A stretch of 64,000 bases of DNA from Bacillus sp. JCM 19034 (GTDB lineage: Bacteria > Bacillota > Bacilli > Bacillales > Bacillaceae_D), in NCBI RefSeq assembly GCF_001310635.1, contig NZ_BAXR01000008.1, positions 50,652 through 114,651 on the forward strand, in the 5' to 3' direction. Every line of letters starts with the position of its first letter. The stretch's first letter is position 1. The translations under genes and the position numbers were made by a program. Below are positions 36,391 to 45,696 of the stretch, piece by piece. Under the pieces are notes generated by a model. That model ran no database searches, had not been told where the DNA came from, and worked only from the letters and a program-made list of their open reading frames with translations.

Positions 36391-36836
36391 AACTCCATAT
36401 AATGACTTGAATTTGGATAGAGGTCTCCCTTTAAAAATCCTAAAGAAGTATAAAATTTATCTGCCTGTTCAGTATCTGTATGAAGCACCAAAATTTTATA
36501 ATATCCTTTTGCTTCATCGATCATCTTTTTTGCCAAAAGACTCCCTACACCGTTTCTTCTATACTCCTTACTAACATAAAATCTTCTCAACCTACCAATA
36601 GAATTTTCATTTGAATATGGGTCTTTATTTAATCCACCAATAGCAACAAGGACATCTTCTTCGTTAAACACGCCAAATAAGCCTTCTCCAATATTATTAA
36701 AAGTATTACTACCATTTTCATAATCATTTATTAATCTTTCTACAAAACGAAAACCATCTTGTTTACTTTGTATTACTAAACGATCCAAATCAAAATCTAA
36801 CAGATTATATATTTTCTTTACCTCAAGTTCCCCCAT
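36387..36836 (-). CDS. GNAT N-acetyltransferase
   Basis: 149 residues. Motif A reads FYVSKEYRRNGVGSLLAKKM and motif B TDTEQADKFYTSLGFLKGDL. It starts at ATG 36836 (MGELEVKKIY) with GGGGGC upstream. Intact; substrate unknown. Hairpin repeats lie on both sides (36315 and 36885), matching the single-gene cassette pattern. Confidence 0.78.
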   Translation of the reverse strand: MGELEVKKIYNLLDFDLDRLVIQSKQDGFRFVERLINDYENGSNTFNNIGEGLFGVFNEEDVLVAIGGLNKDPYSNENSIGRLRRFYVSKEYRRNGVGSLLAKKMIDEAKGYYKILVLHTDTEQADKFYTSLGFLKGDLYPNSSHYMEL

Positions 36837-36884
36837 ATATAGCCCCCTGAAAGTTACGTAATTTTGATTAAGCCATACTGCCAT

Positions 36885-36938
36885 AATTGTTAAAGAAGCG
36901 ACAGCTCTTTTGCTATCGCCCCCGTTTGTTTACGTGTA
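36885..36938. repeat. Hairpin boundary repeat copy
   Basis: TTGTTAAAGAAGCGACAGC, TTTTGCTATCGCCCCCGTTT: inner stem GCGA-AGC/GCT-TCGC and a decayed GTTTGTTTA arm. Confidence 0.5.
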
Positions 36939-36952
36939 ATTCTTCACAGTGT

Positions 36953-37186
36953 TCACTTATATTCTTTAGCTTTAAAAATACTAATACCAGATACGACACA
37001 TAGCAAGAACAGTAATAATAACCTTAACCAATCCATTGTTAGCCAAAAGCCTCCACCATTAACAACATCAGGGCTTAAACCATACTCATCAACAAAAATA
37101 CCTAAATTCCAAAATAATTTAAGCGAGATAAGTAATGACAGAAGACTTAATAAAAATACTGCAATTAATAATTTCCTTTTCCCCAT
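36953..37186 (-). CDS. Small membrane protein
   Basis: 77 residues with two helices (LLIAVFLLSLLSLLISLKLF and LLLLFLLCVVSGISIFKAK) joined by a short outside loop DEYGLSPDVVNGGG. ATG at 37186 follows AAGGAGAT. Function unknown. It forms its own unit between repeat copies. Confidence 0.6.
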   Translation of the reverse strand: MGKRKLLIAVFLLSLLSLLISLKLFWNLGIFVDEYGLSPDVVNGGGFWLTMDWLRLLLLFLLCVVSGISIFKAKEYK

Positions 37187-37272
37187 TGAATAATCTCCTT
37201 TTTGAACACCTATTCTTTACTGAAAATAGAAAATACTTTTTCGAAGTATTGTCACTGTTACTTTAATAGCTT

Positions 37273-37566
37273 TTAAAGATCAACATTTTCAAAATGTTCG
37301 ACCGTTGGGAATGGGTCATAGAAATGATGTAGTTGCTTTTTCCATTCTTGATACTCTTTCGATTGTCTAAATCCAACTGTATGGTCCTCTAATGTTTCCC
37401 ACTTCACCAACAATAAGTATTTCCCCTTAACTTCCATACATCGTTGTAATTCGTGAGATATGTAGCCTCTCATTGAAGATATAATTTTTGAAGCTTCTCT
37501 AAATGCTACCTCATATTCCTCTTCCATTTCTTGCTTAACTTGTAACATAACAGCTTCTAAAATCAT
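37273..37566 (-). CDS. Antibiotic biosynthesis monooxygenase (ABM) domain protein
   Basis: 97 residues, one ABM fold: MILEAVMLQVKQEMEEEYEV, SSMRGYISHELQRCMEVKGK, LLLVKWETLEDHTVGFRQSK and EWKKQLHHFYDPFPTVEHFE. The HFYDPFPTVEHF ending is typical of a common Bacillus subgroup. Cytoplasmic dimer; reaction unknown. ATG at 37566 follows GGGGAGA. Related in fold, not closely in sequence, to the gene at 24239. Confidence 0.82.
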   Translation of the reverse strand: MILEAVMLQVKQEMEEEYEVAFREASKIISSMRGYISHELQRCMEVKGKYLLLVKWETLEDHTVGFRQSKEYQEWKKQLHHFYDPFPTVEHFENVDL

Positions 37567-37604
37567 TCTATCTCCCCTGTTTAAATGTTTTTATCATTTA
37601 TAGC

Positions 37605-37650
37605 TTCTATAACAATCATGCTCCGTTACTTCAAGAGTGAAAAGTGATAA
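37605..37650. repeat. Hairpin boundary repeat copy
   Basis: CAATCATGCTCCGTTACTTC then AAGAGTGAAAAGTGATAAC, a left-half copy next to the 3' end of the phosphotransferase gene. Confidence 0.5.
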
Positions 37651-37658
37651 CTCTCACA

Positions 37659-38408
37659 TTATATTTGACAGTAGTGATTTATAATATCAATAAGTCGTTC
37701 TGATTTCTCCGATGAGACACTTTCAGATAATCTTGCTCCAGCAATGATTGGAGCCCATTGAAATACTTCAGACCTTAAAAGTCCACTCTTTTCACAATAA
37801 AGACGCAAGTACATATCTGCTAATTCAGATGAAAGTTGCGAGTATAGGAGATAGGTTCGATATACATCGGCACGAATATCGCCTGCACTCGAATCAACCC
37901 AATCTATAACTACCACTTGGTTATCTGTCTTTATCAAATTAAATAAATGAAAGTCACCATGGCATAGCCTATTCTCATATGTAAACGAATCCAATTTCTT
38001 TAACAAATAATTCTTTTTCGTTTTATCTAACTCATTCACACTCTCAATTTGGCGGAATAATTTATCAAACATTGGTTCGATTACACCTGGAATAACACTA
38101 TGAATTTCAAGTTGGATATTCACTGAAATATCCAAGTAATATTCTGCTTGTTCTTTATCTTTGAACATTAGATCTCCTAATGTTTCTCCCTTAACATATT
38201 CCATTATGATTGCTTGTACTCCGTTTATCTTGGTTACATCTAATACCTTAGGTACGGGAAGTCCACATGAATAGGCATATTGTTGTTTATTTGCTTCGTT
38301 CACAGATTCCGTCTCCGGCAAATAGTCGTTAAAAACTTTTACAATTTTGTTATCAGAAAGATAAATTTTCGCAGTATTTCCTCTCGCTATTGGGTTACCC
38401 AAAATCAT
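37659..38408 (-). CDS. APH-family phosphotransferase
   Basis: 249 residues with a complete small-molecule kinase fold: nucleotide-binding GNPIARGNTAKIYLSDNKIV, hinge IIMEYVKGETLGDL, catalytic loop CHGDFHLFNL and metal motif VIDWVDSSAGD. Similar proteins are annotated as aminoglycoside phosphotransferases but most have unknown substrates. ATG at 38408 lacks a strong ribosome site (AGGGAGATAATCC). Intact. Bounded by repeats near 37615 and 38435. Confidence 0.82.
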   Translation of the reverse strand: MILGNPIARGNTAKIYLSDNKIVKVFNDYLPETESVNEANKQQYAYSCGLPVPKVLDVTKINGVQAIIMEYVKGETLGDLMFKDKEQAEYYLDISVNIQLEIHSVIPGVIEPMFDKLFRQIESVNELDKTKKNYLLKKLDSFTYENRLCHGDFHLFNLIKTDNQVVVIDWVDSSAGDIRADVYRTYLLYSQLSSELADMYLRLYCEKSGLLRSEVFQWAPIIAGARLSESVSSEKSERLIDIINHYCQI

Positions 38409-38633
38409 TGGATTATCTCCCTACGTTTTTAATTATCTGGCTCCAATAGTCTAATAAAACAAAAGGGAGCAACCACACATTAGTTTTTCTCTTCCACTTT
38501 AAATTATATATATACTTTACACCTAAATAGATTTATACACATAAGCAAAAAGATGGATATATGACCAACTATTAGTGCAATTTGAACGTTTAACAACTAT
38601 ACTAGAAGATACAAGATAAGCGGTGGTGATTTA

Positions 38634-39786
38634 ATGGAAATAACAGAATTAAAAAATACAGTAACAAAGATTAAAAGAGTGACAAAGTGGAAAATCCATG
38701 GTTTTATGATCCCTATTTGGTTTGTGTTCAGCTTATGGATGTTTCCTGAGTTCCCATTAAGCACGGTAGATCTCTATATTGATTTTCTATTTACCCGTCT
38801 TTTTCCAATTATCGGGACCTACGTTGTCTTCTTTCTCACGTTATATAACATTCCTTTTGATCCGTCAAAAAAATAGATGCTCTCATTGAAGCATATTTAA
38901 AAGAAAAAAAGGATAGCTATATTCCTCAAGAAAAATCATTCATATTTATATGGATTCTGTAGCTGCTTATTATGTTCCAAACTCAAAAGAAAATAACATT
39001 AACGTTTCTTTCTATAATGAGGATGGTGAATATGACGATTTTGAGGAAGTTAAAATCAAGAAAATAATCGGGGATAAAATTGCTATAAGGTACAAGCATG
39101 TGCCAGAAGAAATATACAAGTTACATTCAAATGCCTGGGACCTCAGGCAAATTGGTACACTTGAAATCAACGAAAATAATTATCAATATTTATTGAAAAA
39201 CGGAGAAATCAGACTTCAAGATGAAACGAATGACACCATTCACAGCGTTGAAGATACTAACATTAACATTTCTTTATTTTGGAAAATATACATGGTCCTT
39301 TTATTGATACTGTTTGGCACTTTTTTTTACCAAGCTACTTTTATGGAGGAACACACGGAACTTTCTTTTCGTTTAATGTTCTGGCTCCTAATCTTTGCTG
39401 GTCCACTTTTGGTCATCGGTATTCATCAACTCTTAGTAAAAAAGGTGCTTAAGCGATTTATGAATCACTGGTTTCCAGCGATTTTGATACATGCAACGAT
39501 TATCACTTTATTAGGCTCCTATTTATATATTGAATACAAAAAACTTATTACAGATTACCAATTATTAAGTAATGGAGAAGCAATTACAATTGAAGGAATC
39601 GTAACCGATATTCCATTAAAAGACACATTAGATGGTGAACAAGAACAAGTAAAAAATAGGATCGTTATCGAAGGTATTGAATACTCTTTTACAAAAGCAC
39701 CAATAATGGAGATAGGAAAGAGCTATCGAATTACATACCTACCAAATACATTAGAAATTATCGAATTTCAGATTTTAAAAGAATAA
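38634..39786 (+). pseudogene. Membrane protein, two frameshifts
   Basis: Three pieces form one protein of about 384 residues: an N-terminal part with two helices (MEITELKNTVTKIKRVTKWK, GFMIPIWFVFSLWMFPEFP), a linker SKKIDALIEAYLKEKKDSYI, and a C-terminal part with a soluble domain, two to three helices and a final beta-rich domain (GEAITIEGIVTDIPLKDTLD). The breaks are in a run of seven A near 38867 and near 38947. ATG at 38634 has GGTGGTG upstream. Family not recognised. Probably intact if the indels are sequencing errors. Confidence 0.6.
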
Positions 39787-39804
39787 TGAGAGAATTATGT
39801 TCAA

Positions 39805-39846
39805 GTGAAGGAATCACAGTTGCATAATATGCTGTGATTCCTTCAC
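39805..39846. terminator. Strong bidirectional terminator
   Basis: GTGAAGGAATCACAG and CTGTGATTCCTTCAC form a perfect 15-base stem with a 12-base loop, followed by TTTTGTTTG. It ends the plus-strand membrane gene; the minus-strand DUF2269-like gene converges on it. Confidence 0.8.
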
Positions 39847-39953
39847 TTTTGTTTGTATAATTTAGATATCACCAGTGAATTTTCTAGAATAAAAGTGAAC
39901 TCGTGACTCCTTTTTTTATTTTCTTGGTATTCACTGGAGTGCATTTGGACAAT

Positions 39954-40406
39954 TTACGGCTTAAATATCATCAACATAATGATAACCAAAACAAATACTT
40001 TCCCGATTCGTTCATAGGAATTAACATTTTTCACTAATCTTTTATATTCCTCTGAAATCATTACATCATTGTTAATATTAACCTTATTTACTAGAGCTTT
40101 AGTTTTTGGCTTCACTACTGTACTATAATACATGCCAGTAAATAGAAAAAGCACGAGTGACAGGTTATACCAGAGCATTTGGAACAATGTCGGATTCATT
40201 ATACCCATTAATAAGCCCGTTACGAACTGTAATCCAAAACCAACATCTATCATTTTGCTAATTTTTCTACTAAAAAGCTGTGCATATTTTATTTCCTTTA
40301 AGCTACTTGCGTTTTTATACACTATATTCGTAGTAAATAAAGGTCCTATTGCGATTATTGCTGTTAAAATGTGAACAGCTAATAAAATGTTATAAAGCAA
40401 AGACAT
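39954..40406 (-). CDS. DUF2269-like membrane protein
   Basis: 150 residues, four helices. LAVHILTAIIAIGPLFTTNI and GFGLQFVTGLLMGIM match the DUF2269 pattern in which a His in the first helix and conserved Gly follow. Function unknown. ATG at 40406 has GGGAGGAT upstream. It lies just downstream (46 bases) of the azoreductase gene on the same strand, so it may be in that MarR-controlled operon. Confidence 0.7.
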   Translation of the reverse strand: MSLLYNILLAVHILTAIIAIGPLFTTNIVYKNASSLKEIKYAQLFSRKISKMIDVGFGLQFVTGLLMGIMNPTLFQMLWYNLSLVLFLFTGMYYSTVVKPKTKALVNKVNINNDVMISEEYKRLVKNVNSYERIGKVFVLVIIMLMIFKP

Positions 40407-40452
40407 TCTTCCAATCCTCCCAAACTCACAAGTTATGTTAATTACTATTGCT

Positions 40453-41101
40453 TTAAAGTAGTTCTTCCGCTATCCATCCTTCTACTAATAATTCTACTTC
40501 CTTATATGCTTCTGTTAAAATCTCTTCTTTGCTAAGAGATGCATTTCCTTGAGCTCGTATGATTTGATATGTGTCAATTCCTAATAAGCGAAACATTGCA
40601 TATAAGTATTTATGGGAGAACTCCAAGTCTGTATTCCAATCAAGATTACTGTAGATCCCATCACTTGCTTGAATGACTAGAACACTCCGATTACCAGTAA
40701 GCAACCCCTCAATACTACCATCCCCCGATACTTAAACGTTTCTCGCGGAATAATAATATTATCCATATAATCTTTTAGCTTTGATGGAATATTCCAGTTA
40801 TAAAGTGGCATCACGATGACATATCTTTTTGCCGATTTGAATTGCGATAAGATTTCCCCCATTCGATTTAATATGTTTTGTTCGTCAATACCTAACTCCA
40901 ATCCTTTCTCGTATTTTTGCCATGCGTGAAGGAAAGCCTGATTAATTGCTGGTACGTCATCTTGATATACATCAATTTGTTCGACCTCATCAAAAAACGA
41001 GAGCTTCTGTAGCAACTTAGGAAATGCTGATAAACTTTTAAACTCAGGGAGTCTTCACTCTTTACTTTAGGGTGTGCATTAATAACTAGTGTTTTACTCA
41101 T
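40453..41101 (-). pseudogene. FMN-dependent NADH-azoreductase, two frameshifts
   Basis: A flavodoxin-fold quinone/azo reductase of the AzoR type. The pieces are MSKTLVINAHPKVKSEDSLS, then FDEVEQIDVYQDDVPAINQA and VIVMPLYNWNIPSKLKDYMD (FMN-site PLYNWNIP), then LLTGNRSVLVIQASDGIYS. Frames change near 41015 and 40700; otherwise about 210 residues and complete. ATG at 41101 follows AAGGAGAA. Two copies of a palindrome shared with the neighbouring MarR gene lie upstream, so it is likely MarR-repressed and induced by quinones or electrophiles. Confidence 0.75.
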
Positions 41102-41121
41102 CTTCTCATTCTCCTTTTAAG

Positions 41122-41137
41122 TTGTTTGTACATACAA
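41122..41137 (-). promoter_or_regulatory. MarR operator, site 1 (azoreductase)
   Basis: TTGTTTGTACATACAA, a near-perfect palindrome centred on GTAC, 21 bases upstream of the azoreductase ATG. Confidence 0.75.
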
Positions 41138-41211
41138 CATTTTCGTTAAAATAGCTCACCGATACTGAAAAACACATCACCTCCTTCATTGCTTAGCTTA
41201 GGTTTATTAAG

Positions 41212-41227
41212 TTGTATGTACAAACAA
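41212..41227 (-). promoter_or_regulatory. MarR operator, site 2 (azoreductase)
   Basis: TTGTATGTACAAACAA is the exact reverse complement of site 1, 90 bases away, in the same intergenic region. Confidence 0.75.
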
Positions 41228-41250
41228 GTCATGTATTAAAATCAAGCATT

Positions 41251-41679
41251 TTACTTGATTTTTTCTAATTTTTTACTTATCTTACTTAGGTGTAAAGTCA
41301 ATTCATCCCCTTCTTTTTCTCCTATTATCTCGTTATACTTATCCCGTAGACTATCCCATGATTCGTAAATCAATTCTTCTAGTTCTCTTCCCTTATCCTT
41401 AGAATAAATCCTTGTTAACCTTCCATCCAATTTTTTCTCAATTAGTCCTTTGTTCACAAGCTTTTCTATAAGTCGTGTAACAGTAGAAGGCTGTAAATGT
41501 AAGGTTTCCCCTAATTCCTTCTGAGTGATCCCTTCTTTATCAAAGACAGCCATCATTAAAAAGGCATAGGTTGGTGAGAGACCCGTTTTAGAAAACTCGT
41601 CTTCAGCCATTCTCGTAACAACTCTCGTTAGTCGGCTAGCCGTAAAATACAGGCATTCTTCTAAATAACTATTCAGCAT
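41251..41679 (-). CDS. MarR-family repressor of the azoreductase gene
   Basis: 142 residues. The winged helix reads ITQKELGETLHLQPSTVTRL then KKLDGRLTRIYSKDKGRELE. One Cys (LEECLYF) near the N-terminus could serve thiol sensing, as in OhrR/YodB-like repressors, but this is inference. ATG at 41679 has GAGGTATA upstream. The same 16-base palindrome occurs once in front of this gene and twice in front of the azoreductase gene, so the protein very probably represses itself and that gene. Confidence 0.85.
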   Translation of the reverse strand: MLNSYLEECLYFTASRLTRVVTRMAEDEFSKTGLSPTYAFLMMAVFDKEGITQKELGETLHLQPSTVTRLIEKLVNKGLIEKKLDGRLTRIYSKDKGRELEELIYESWDSLRDKYNEIIGEKEGDELTLHLSKISKKLEKIK

Positions 41680-41709
41680 CTATATACCTCGTTTCAAATT
41701 TTTAACTGT

Positions 41710-41725
41710 TTGTTTGTACATACAA
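41710..41725 (-). promoter_or_regulatory. MarR operator, site 3 (autoregulation)
   Basis: TTGTTTGTACATACAA, identical to site 1, about 30 bases upstream of the MarR start. Confidence 0.75.
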
Positions 41726-41759
41726 CTATATATTTTATTTTAAAACACGTCAATACATG

Positions 41760-42034
41760 ATATGTAAAGATTTTGTATTTCTTAGCCAAAACTTTTATGT
41801 GCGACCACATTCACAATATGAGCCTAAATTTTTTCACAATAAAAAAGACAGAATTTTAATCATCCTGTCCTATCTCTGCCTATAATAATACATCATTATT
41901 TACGTGTATAATGTTGATACCGATGGTCGGGGCCTATCTTCGTCTTTTGATATCCCTATTCTCATACGAAATAATTCATTTATTTCCATTGTCCATAACT
42001 CCCCTTTAAAGATCAGACAACTAGCAAGTCGTAA
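41760..42034. other. Intergenic stretch with one small open frame
   Basis: A small minus-strand frame (41989-41900) reads MEINELFRMRIGISKDEDRP and RPSVSTLYT behind AAAGGGGAG. It could encode a 29-residue peptide or be the end of a lost gene. Near 41845 a hairpin GACAG...CTGTC is followed by T-rich sequence, a possible terminator. Confidence 0.4.
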
Positions 42035-42655
42035 TTAGTGAAATGTCGCAATCTTATCTAATACAAAACGATGATGCACATAACCCTTTGTATCCGGATG
42101 GCCACATGGAACCATAGCTGCAAATCTAACATGATCACCTAGATTTAAAATTTTCTTTACTTTGTGTTCATCAAAGCCAAGCATAGGGTTACTGGCGTAT
42201 CCAAGTCCTTGTATCGCGATTAAAAGAAACCCCAGTGCAATATTTGCCTGTGTTAATCCCCATTGCGCTCTTTCCTCTACACTCATATTTTCAAAAAGGT
42301 CATTTAAAAATTTTAGTTCTTCCTTTCTCCGTTCTCCATTTAATCCCGGATGAATGGTTTCAGATAAGTGGTCCATACGATCTTCCATATCACTAGTTAT
42401 TAGAAAGACAACTGGTGCTGAAGTTACTTGCTTTTGTCCATAGGCTGCCTTCTGAAGTTGATCTTTTAACTTCAGATCTTTTATCACATGGATGTGCCAT
42501 GGTTGAATATTCCAAGCACTTGGAGTTAAGCGAACAAGTTCAAGAATTTGTTCAATTTCCTCTGTAGAAATAGACTTTTGCAGGAATCTTCTGATGCTGC
42601 GACGAGATTTAATTGCTTCTGTTACAGAATACGTATTATTATTAAATATTTTCAT
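42035..42655 (-). CDS. Nitroreductase family protein
   Basis: 206 residues, FMN-dependent NAD(P)H nitroreductase fold. SRRSIRRFLQKSISTEEIEQ near the start and LTPSAWNIQPWHIHVIKD are the FMN-binding signatures; GFLLIAIQGLGYASNPMLGF follows in the C-terminal half. It reduces quinones or nitro compounds. ATG at 42655 with GAGGGGGA fixes the start; the long upstream frame is antisense-like. It follows the EamA transporter gene by 36 bases on the same strand and probably shares its transcript. Confidence 0.85.
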   Translation of the reverse strand: MKIFNNNTYSVTEAIKSRRSIRRFLQKSISTEEIEQILELVRLTPSAWNIQPWHIHVIKDLKLKDQLQKAAYGQKQVTSAPVVFLITSDMEDRMDHLSETIHPGLNGERRKEELKFLNDLFENMSVEERAQWGLTQANIALGFLLIAIQGLGYASNPMLGFDEHKVKKILNLGDHVRFAAMVPCGHPDTKGYVHHRFVLDKIATFH

Positions 42656-42690
42656 AGGTAAAAATCCCCCTCTAAATGTTAAATATTCAA

Positions 42691-43655
42691 TTATTGTTGA
42701 GAATTGCTCTTTACATCTAAAAGCTGTGTTGTTTCTAATTGCATCTCTCTCTTTCCTACTTTTTCTCCAAAATAATTCACTCCAACTACCCCTATTATGA
42801 TAAGAACAGTTCCAATAACATGGAAATAATAGAAGGTTCATCTAATATTATTACGCCAGCTAAAATCGTAATTACTGTTGTCAAGTTACCAAATACACTG
42901 ATTTGGAATGCTGGTAAAATGGATAAGGAATAAGTGGAAAGATAAGATGTTACCAGCGTTGATAAAATCCCTAAATAAATGATGGCTAGAACATATGTTA
43001 ATTCTCCAAAAGGTGCTAAATATTCACGTATACTTCCGTTTATTATATGGCTAGTAAGAGATAAACCATTGAATATGAGAAATCCTATAAATGTAAGAAT
43101 GTAGATGATTGTTATTAATGAATAATCTTTTGTTTTGCTTCTCGCAACCACTTGATAAAATGACTGTGAAATCGTGGACAGTAAAATAAATAATAGTCCT
43201 ATAAACATCATCCCATTGCCATCTATACCGTTCATTGACATCATATAAATGACACCTATTACAGAAACACTGATTGCTACCTTCTGAATAGCTGACGACT
43301 TTTCTTTTAAAATGGCACTTGAAAGTACTAATGTAAAGATTGGTACTGTAGCTTGAATTATTCCTGCTCCCGAGGAAGATGTATATACTAAACCAAAGAC
43401 TTGAAAACCAAAGAAAAGTACTGGATAGAAAGTAGCAAGCAACGATATGCTTGATACATCCTTACTGGATAATTTCATGGACTTTTTCTTAAAAGACAAG
43501 ACAACCACGATTGCAAGAAATGCAATTGTAAAACGATGTGCTAACGCATCTAGTGGTGATGCATACTGTAATGCTACCTTGACAAAAAGAAACGACAGTC
43601 CAATAATAATGGCAAATAATGTCGCTGCAATATATGCTCTTCTTATGTTTAACAA
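42691..43655 (-). pseudogene. EamA-family (DMT) transporter, one frameshift
   Basis: A ten-helix drug/metabolite transporter with two EamA repeats (from IIGLSFLFVKVALQYASPLD and from GLLFILLSTISQSFYQVVAR). The frame breaks near 42823-42830; adding a base joins DEPSII to FHVIGTVLIIIGVVGVNYFG and ends SNSQQ at 42691. ATG at 43655. It is divergent from a MocR-type regulator gene, the arrangement often seen when MocR controls an exporter. Otherwise complete. Confidence 0.75.
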
Positions 43656-43737
43656 ATTACCTCCCCCCCATTTCGCTTTATACGGCCGGTATTGTTAGAA
43701 TAAAAGATATATGAGAGGTAAACGAGGTAAATAAAAC

Positions 43738-43759
43738 CAATCTGTACCGATACAGATTG
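43738..43759. promoter_or_regulatory. Palindrome between EamA and MocR genes
   Basis: CAATCTGTA and TACAGATTG are exact inverted arms with a 4-base centre, 19 bases upstream of the MocR start. Likely operator for the MocR protein, in the divergent promoter region. Confidence 0.6.
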
Positions 43760-43778
43760 CATCTCAGGAGGGATTTGC

Positions 43779-45120
43779 ATGTTAAGGTATGAATCTATAT
43801 ATAATGAATTACTTGGTCAAATTCAATCCGGCAAAATCCCAGCTGGTGCAAAAATGCCATCAATTAGACATTTAAAAGACTATTATTCTTGTAGTACTAG
43901 CACCGTCCAAACTGCTCTAAAGACTCTAGAGAATCAACACCTTATTTATTCCATACCTAAAAGTGGTTATTATGTAATTGAGCATGAAAAAGTACATACA
44001 CCAGAAAGTGATGAGTTAGTTGACTTTGCCACTGCATCACCAACTTGGCACTACTTCCCATACAAAGATTTTCAACATTGCATTAACAAAGCCATTGATA
44101 CCTATCAAGAGGATATGTTTCAATATGGTACGTCCAATGGTCTACCCTCTTTAGTAGTAGAGGCAAGAAAACTTCTAGAAACTTATCAAATCTTCACAAA
44201 AATAGAGAATATATTTGTGACTTCTGGTGTTCAACGGGCTTTGTCAATACTGAGTATGATGCCTTTTCCAAATAATAGAATGGATATACTTGTGGAACAA
44301 CCAAGTTACCACTTATACTTAGAATATTTACAGACACACCACATTAATGCTGTTGGAATTAAAAGAACTATGGAAGGTATTGATTTAGAAGAACTAGAAA
44401 ACATTTTTCAAAAAGGGAACATCAAATTTTTTTATTGTATGCCAAGATTCCATAATCCTTTAGGTACTTCATACAGTAAAAAGGAACGAGAAGAAATTCT
44501 AAAGTTGGCAGAACAATATGATGTGTATATAGTGGAAGATGATTATTTATCGGACTATGAACATAATCCTAAAAACGATCCATTGTTTTCATTAGATGTA
44601 AATGAACGAGTTCTTTATTTGAAGAGTTTTTCTAAGATTATGTTCCCCGGATTACGTATAGGCTTACGGTGTTGCCTAGCCAAATTAAAGATACTTTTAA
44701 AAAATATAAAAGAGTTAATGATATTGACAGCTCTATGATATCTCAAGCTGCTTTGGAGCTTTATTTGAAGAGTGGAATGTATATGCGATATCGCTCCCAA
44801 GTAAAAACGGCGTATACAGATCGTGCGAGATTCTTCAAAAGTCTTTAAAAAAGTTCTTACATAATTATAAAACACCTTCAGAAATGGCCATGCATACACA
44901 CATTAAACTACCAAAGGAAGTGGACATCGATTCATTAATTAATCATTTAAATAAGCAGCATAATATAATACTAGATAGTAGCCACCGAAACTATTTAAGT
45001 GGTTTTTACAATGAAAAGATTTTGAAGATTAATGTATCAAATGTCGAAAATCATAAAATTGAGAATGGTATAAAAAAGATTTCAGATGAGTTAGAAAGTC
45101 ATAGGCATAATTACTTTTAA
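43779..45120 (+). pseudogene. MocR-type GntR/aminotransferase regulator, two frameshifts
   Basis: A GntR winged helix-turn-helix (IPAGAKMPSIRHLKDYYSCS, TSTVQTALKTLENQHLIYS) fused to an aminotransferase-I fold. The PLP Lys is expected in LYLKSFSKIMFPGLRIGL, with YCMPRFHNPLG and VEDDYLSDYEHN earlier. Frames change near 44667 and 44833; the remainder reads TVLPSQIKDTFKKYK and KEVDIDSLINHLNKQHNIIL to a stop at 45120. ATG at 43779 behind AGGAGGG. Probably a PLP-sensing regulator of the divergent transporter and nitroreductase genes. Confidence 0.75.
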
Positions 45121-45132
45121 TACAAATTTCTT

Positions 45133-45155
45133 AGGCGAATCCTTAGGATTCGCCT
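45133..45155. terminator. Perfect hairpin terminator
   Basis: AGGCGAATCC-TTA-GGATTCGCCT followed by TTAGTTGTTTTC on the plus strand, just after the MocR stop. Confidence 0.75.
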
Positions 45156-45168
45156 TTAGTTGTTTTCT

Positions 45169-45335
45169 TTACCAACTAGCAGGATGATCAATTTTGCACT
45201 GCATAGTCTCTACATTTGAAAAACCAAATTTCCTGTAAAGGTCGGTAAGTATTTGTGTTTTAGTAGAAACTGGGTCTTCTAAATAAATCTCCAGTAAAAC
45301 TGATGAATATTGGATAAACTCTTCCAAAAAAAGTT
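45169..45335 (-). pseudogene. GNAT-like C-terminal remnant
   Basis: About 53 codons without a start: EEFIQYSSVLLEIYLEDPVS, TKTQILTDLYRKFGF, SNVETMQCKIDHPASW and a stop at 45169. LYRKFGFSNVE resembles the end of GNAT motif B. It is probably the tail of a lost acetyltransferase gene. Confidence 0.4.
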
Positions 45336-45341
45336 ACAGTA

Positions 45342-45635
45342 TCAAATGTCCATACGAAGCCCCTTCTTTCGTAATTCCCTCCAAATAAAGCGGTCTAACT
45401 CATAAGGAGCTTGCTTTTGTAAAGTAATTAGCTCCTTATCAGATAGCAAGACATGATAGTATTCAAGATTGCACTTAACGACTAGTTCATAGTTATTCAT
45501 TTTCATTACATATACTTCACAGGATTCGTCCCATTCTCTCAGTTGCCGTTCAATAACATCTGCGACATGCATTAAAAATTCCTCATGCGTCTTATTTTTT
45601 GTCATATACTTTCTAGCAAATCCGTTCATATTCAT
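45342..45635 (-). CDS. Hypothetical small protein
   Basis: 97 residues starting MNMNGFARKYMTKNKTHEEF, soluble, with HVADVIERQLREWDESCEVY and a basic, Arg-rich end (DRFIWRELRKKGLRM). ATG at 45635 has GAGGAGTG upstream. No family recognised. It follows the peptidase gene on the same strand by about 60 bases and may be cotranscribed. Confidence 0.6.
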   Translation of the reverse strand: MNMNGFARKYMTKNKTHEEFLMHVADVIERQLREWDESCEVYVMKMNNYELVVKCNLEYYHVLLSDKELITLQKQAPYELDRFIWRELRKKGLRMDI

Positions 45636-45696
45636 GATATCAACACTCCTCTATGAATAATTTTTGAAAAGAGTTCTGATGCAGACCCCTCATTTA

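Noticed and set aside
36953..37186. Small toxin of a type I system
   Set aside because: A 77-residue two-helix protein with its own ribosome site is too long and lacks an antisense promoter signature, so it is kept as a plain membrane protein.
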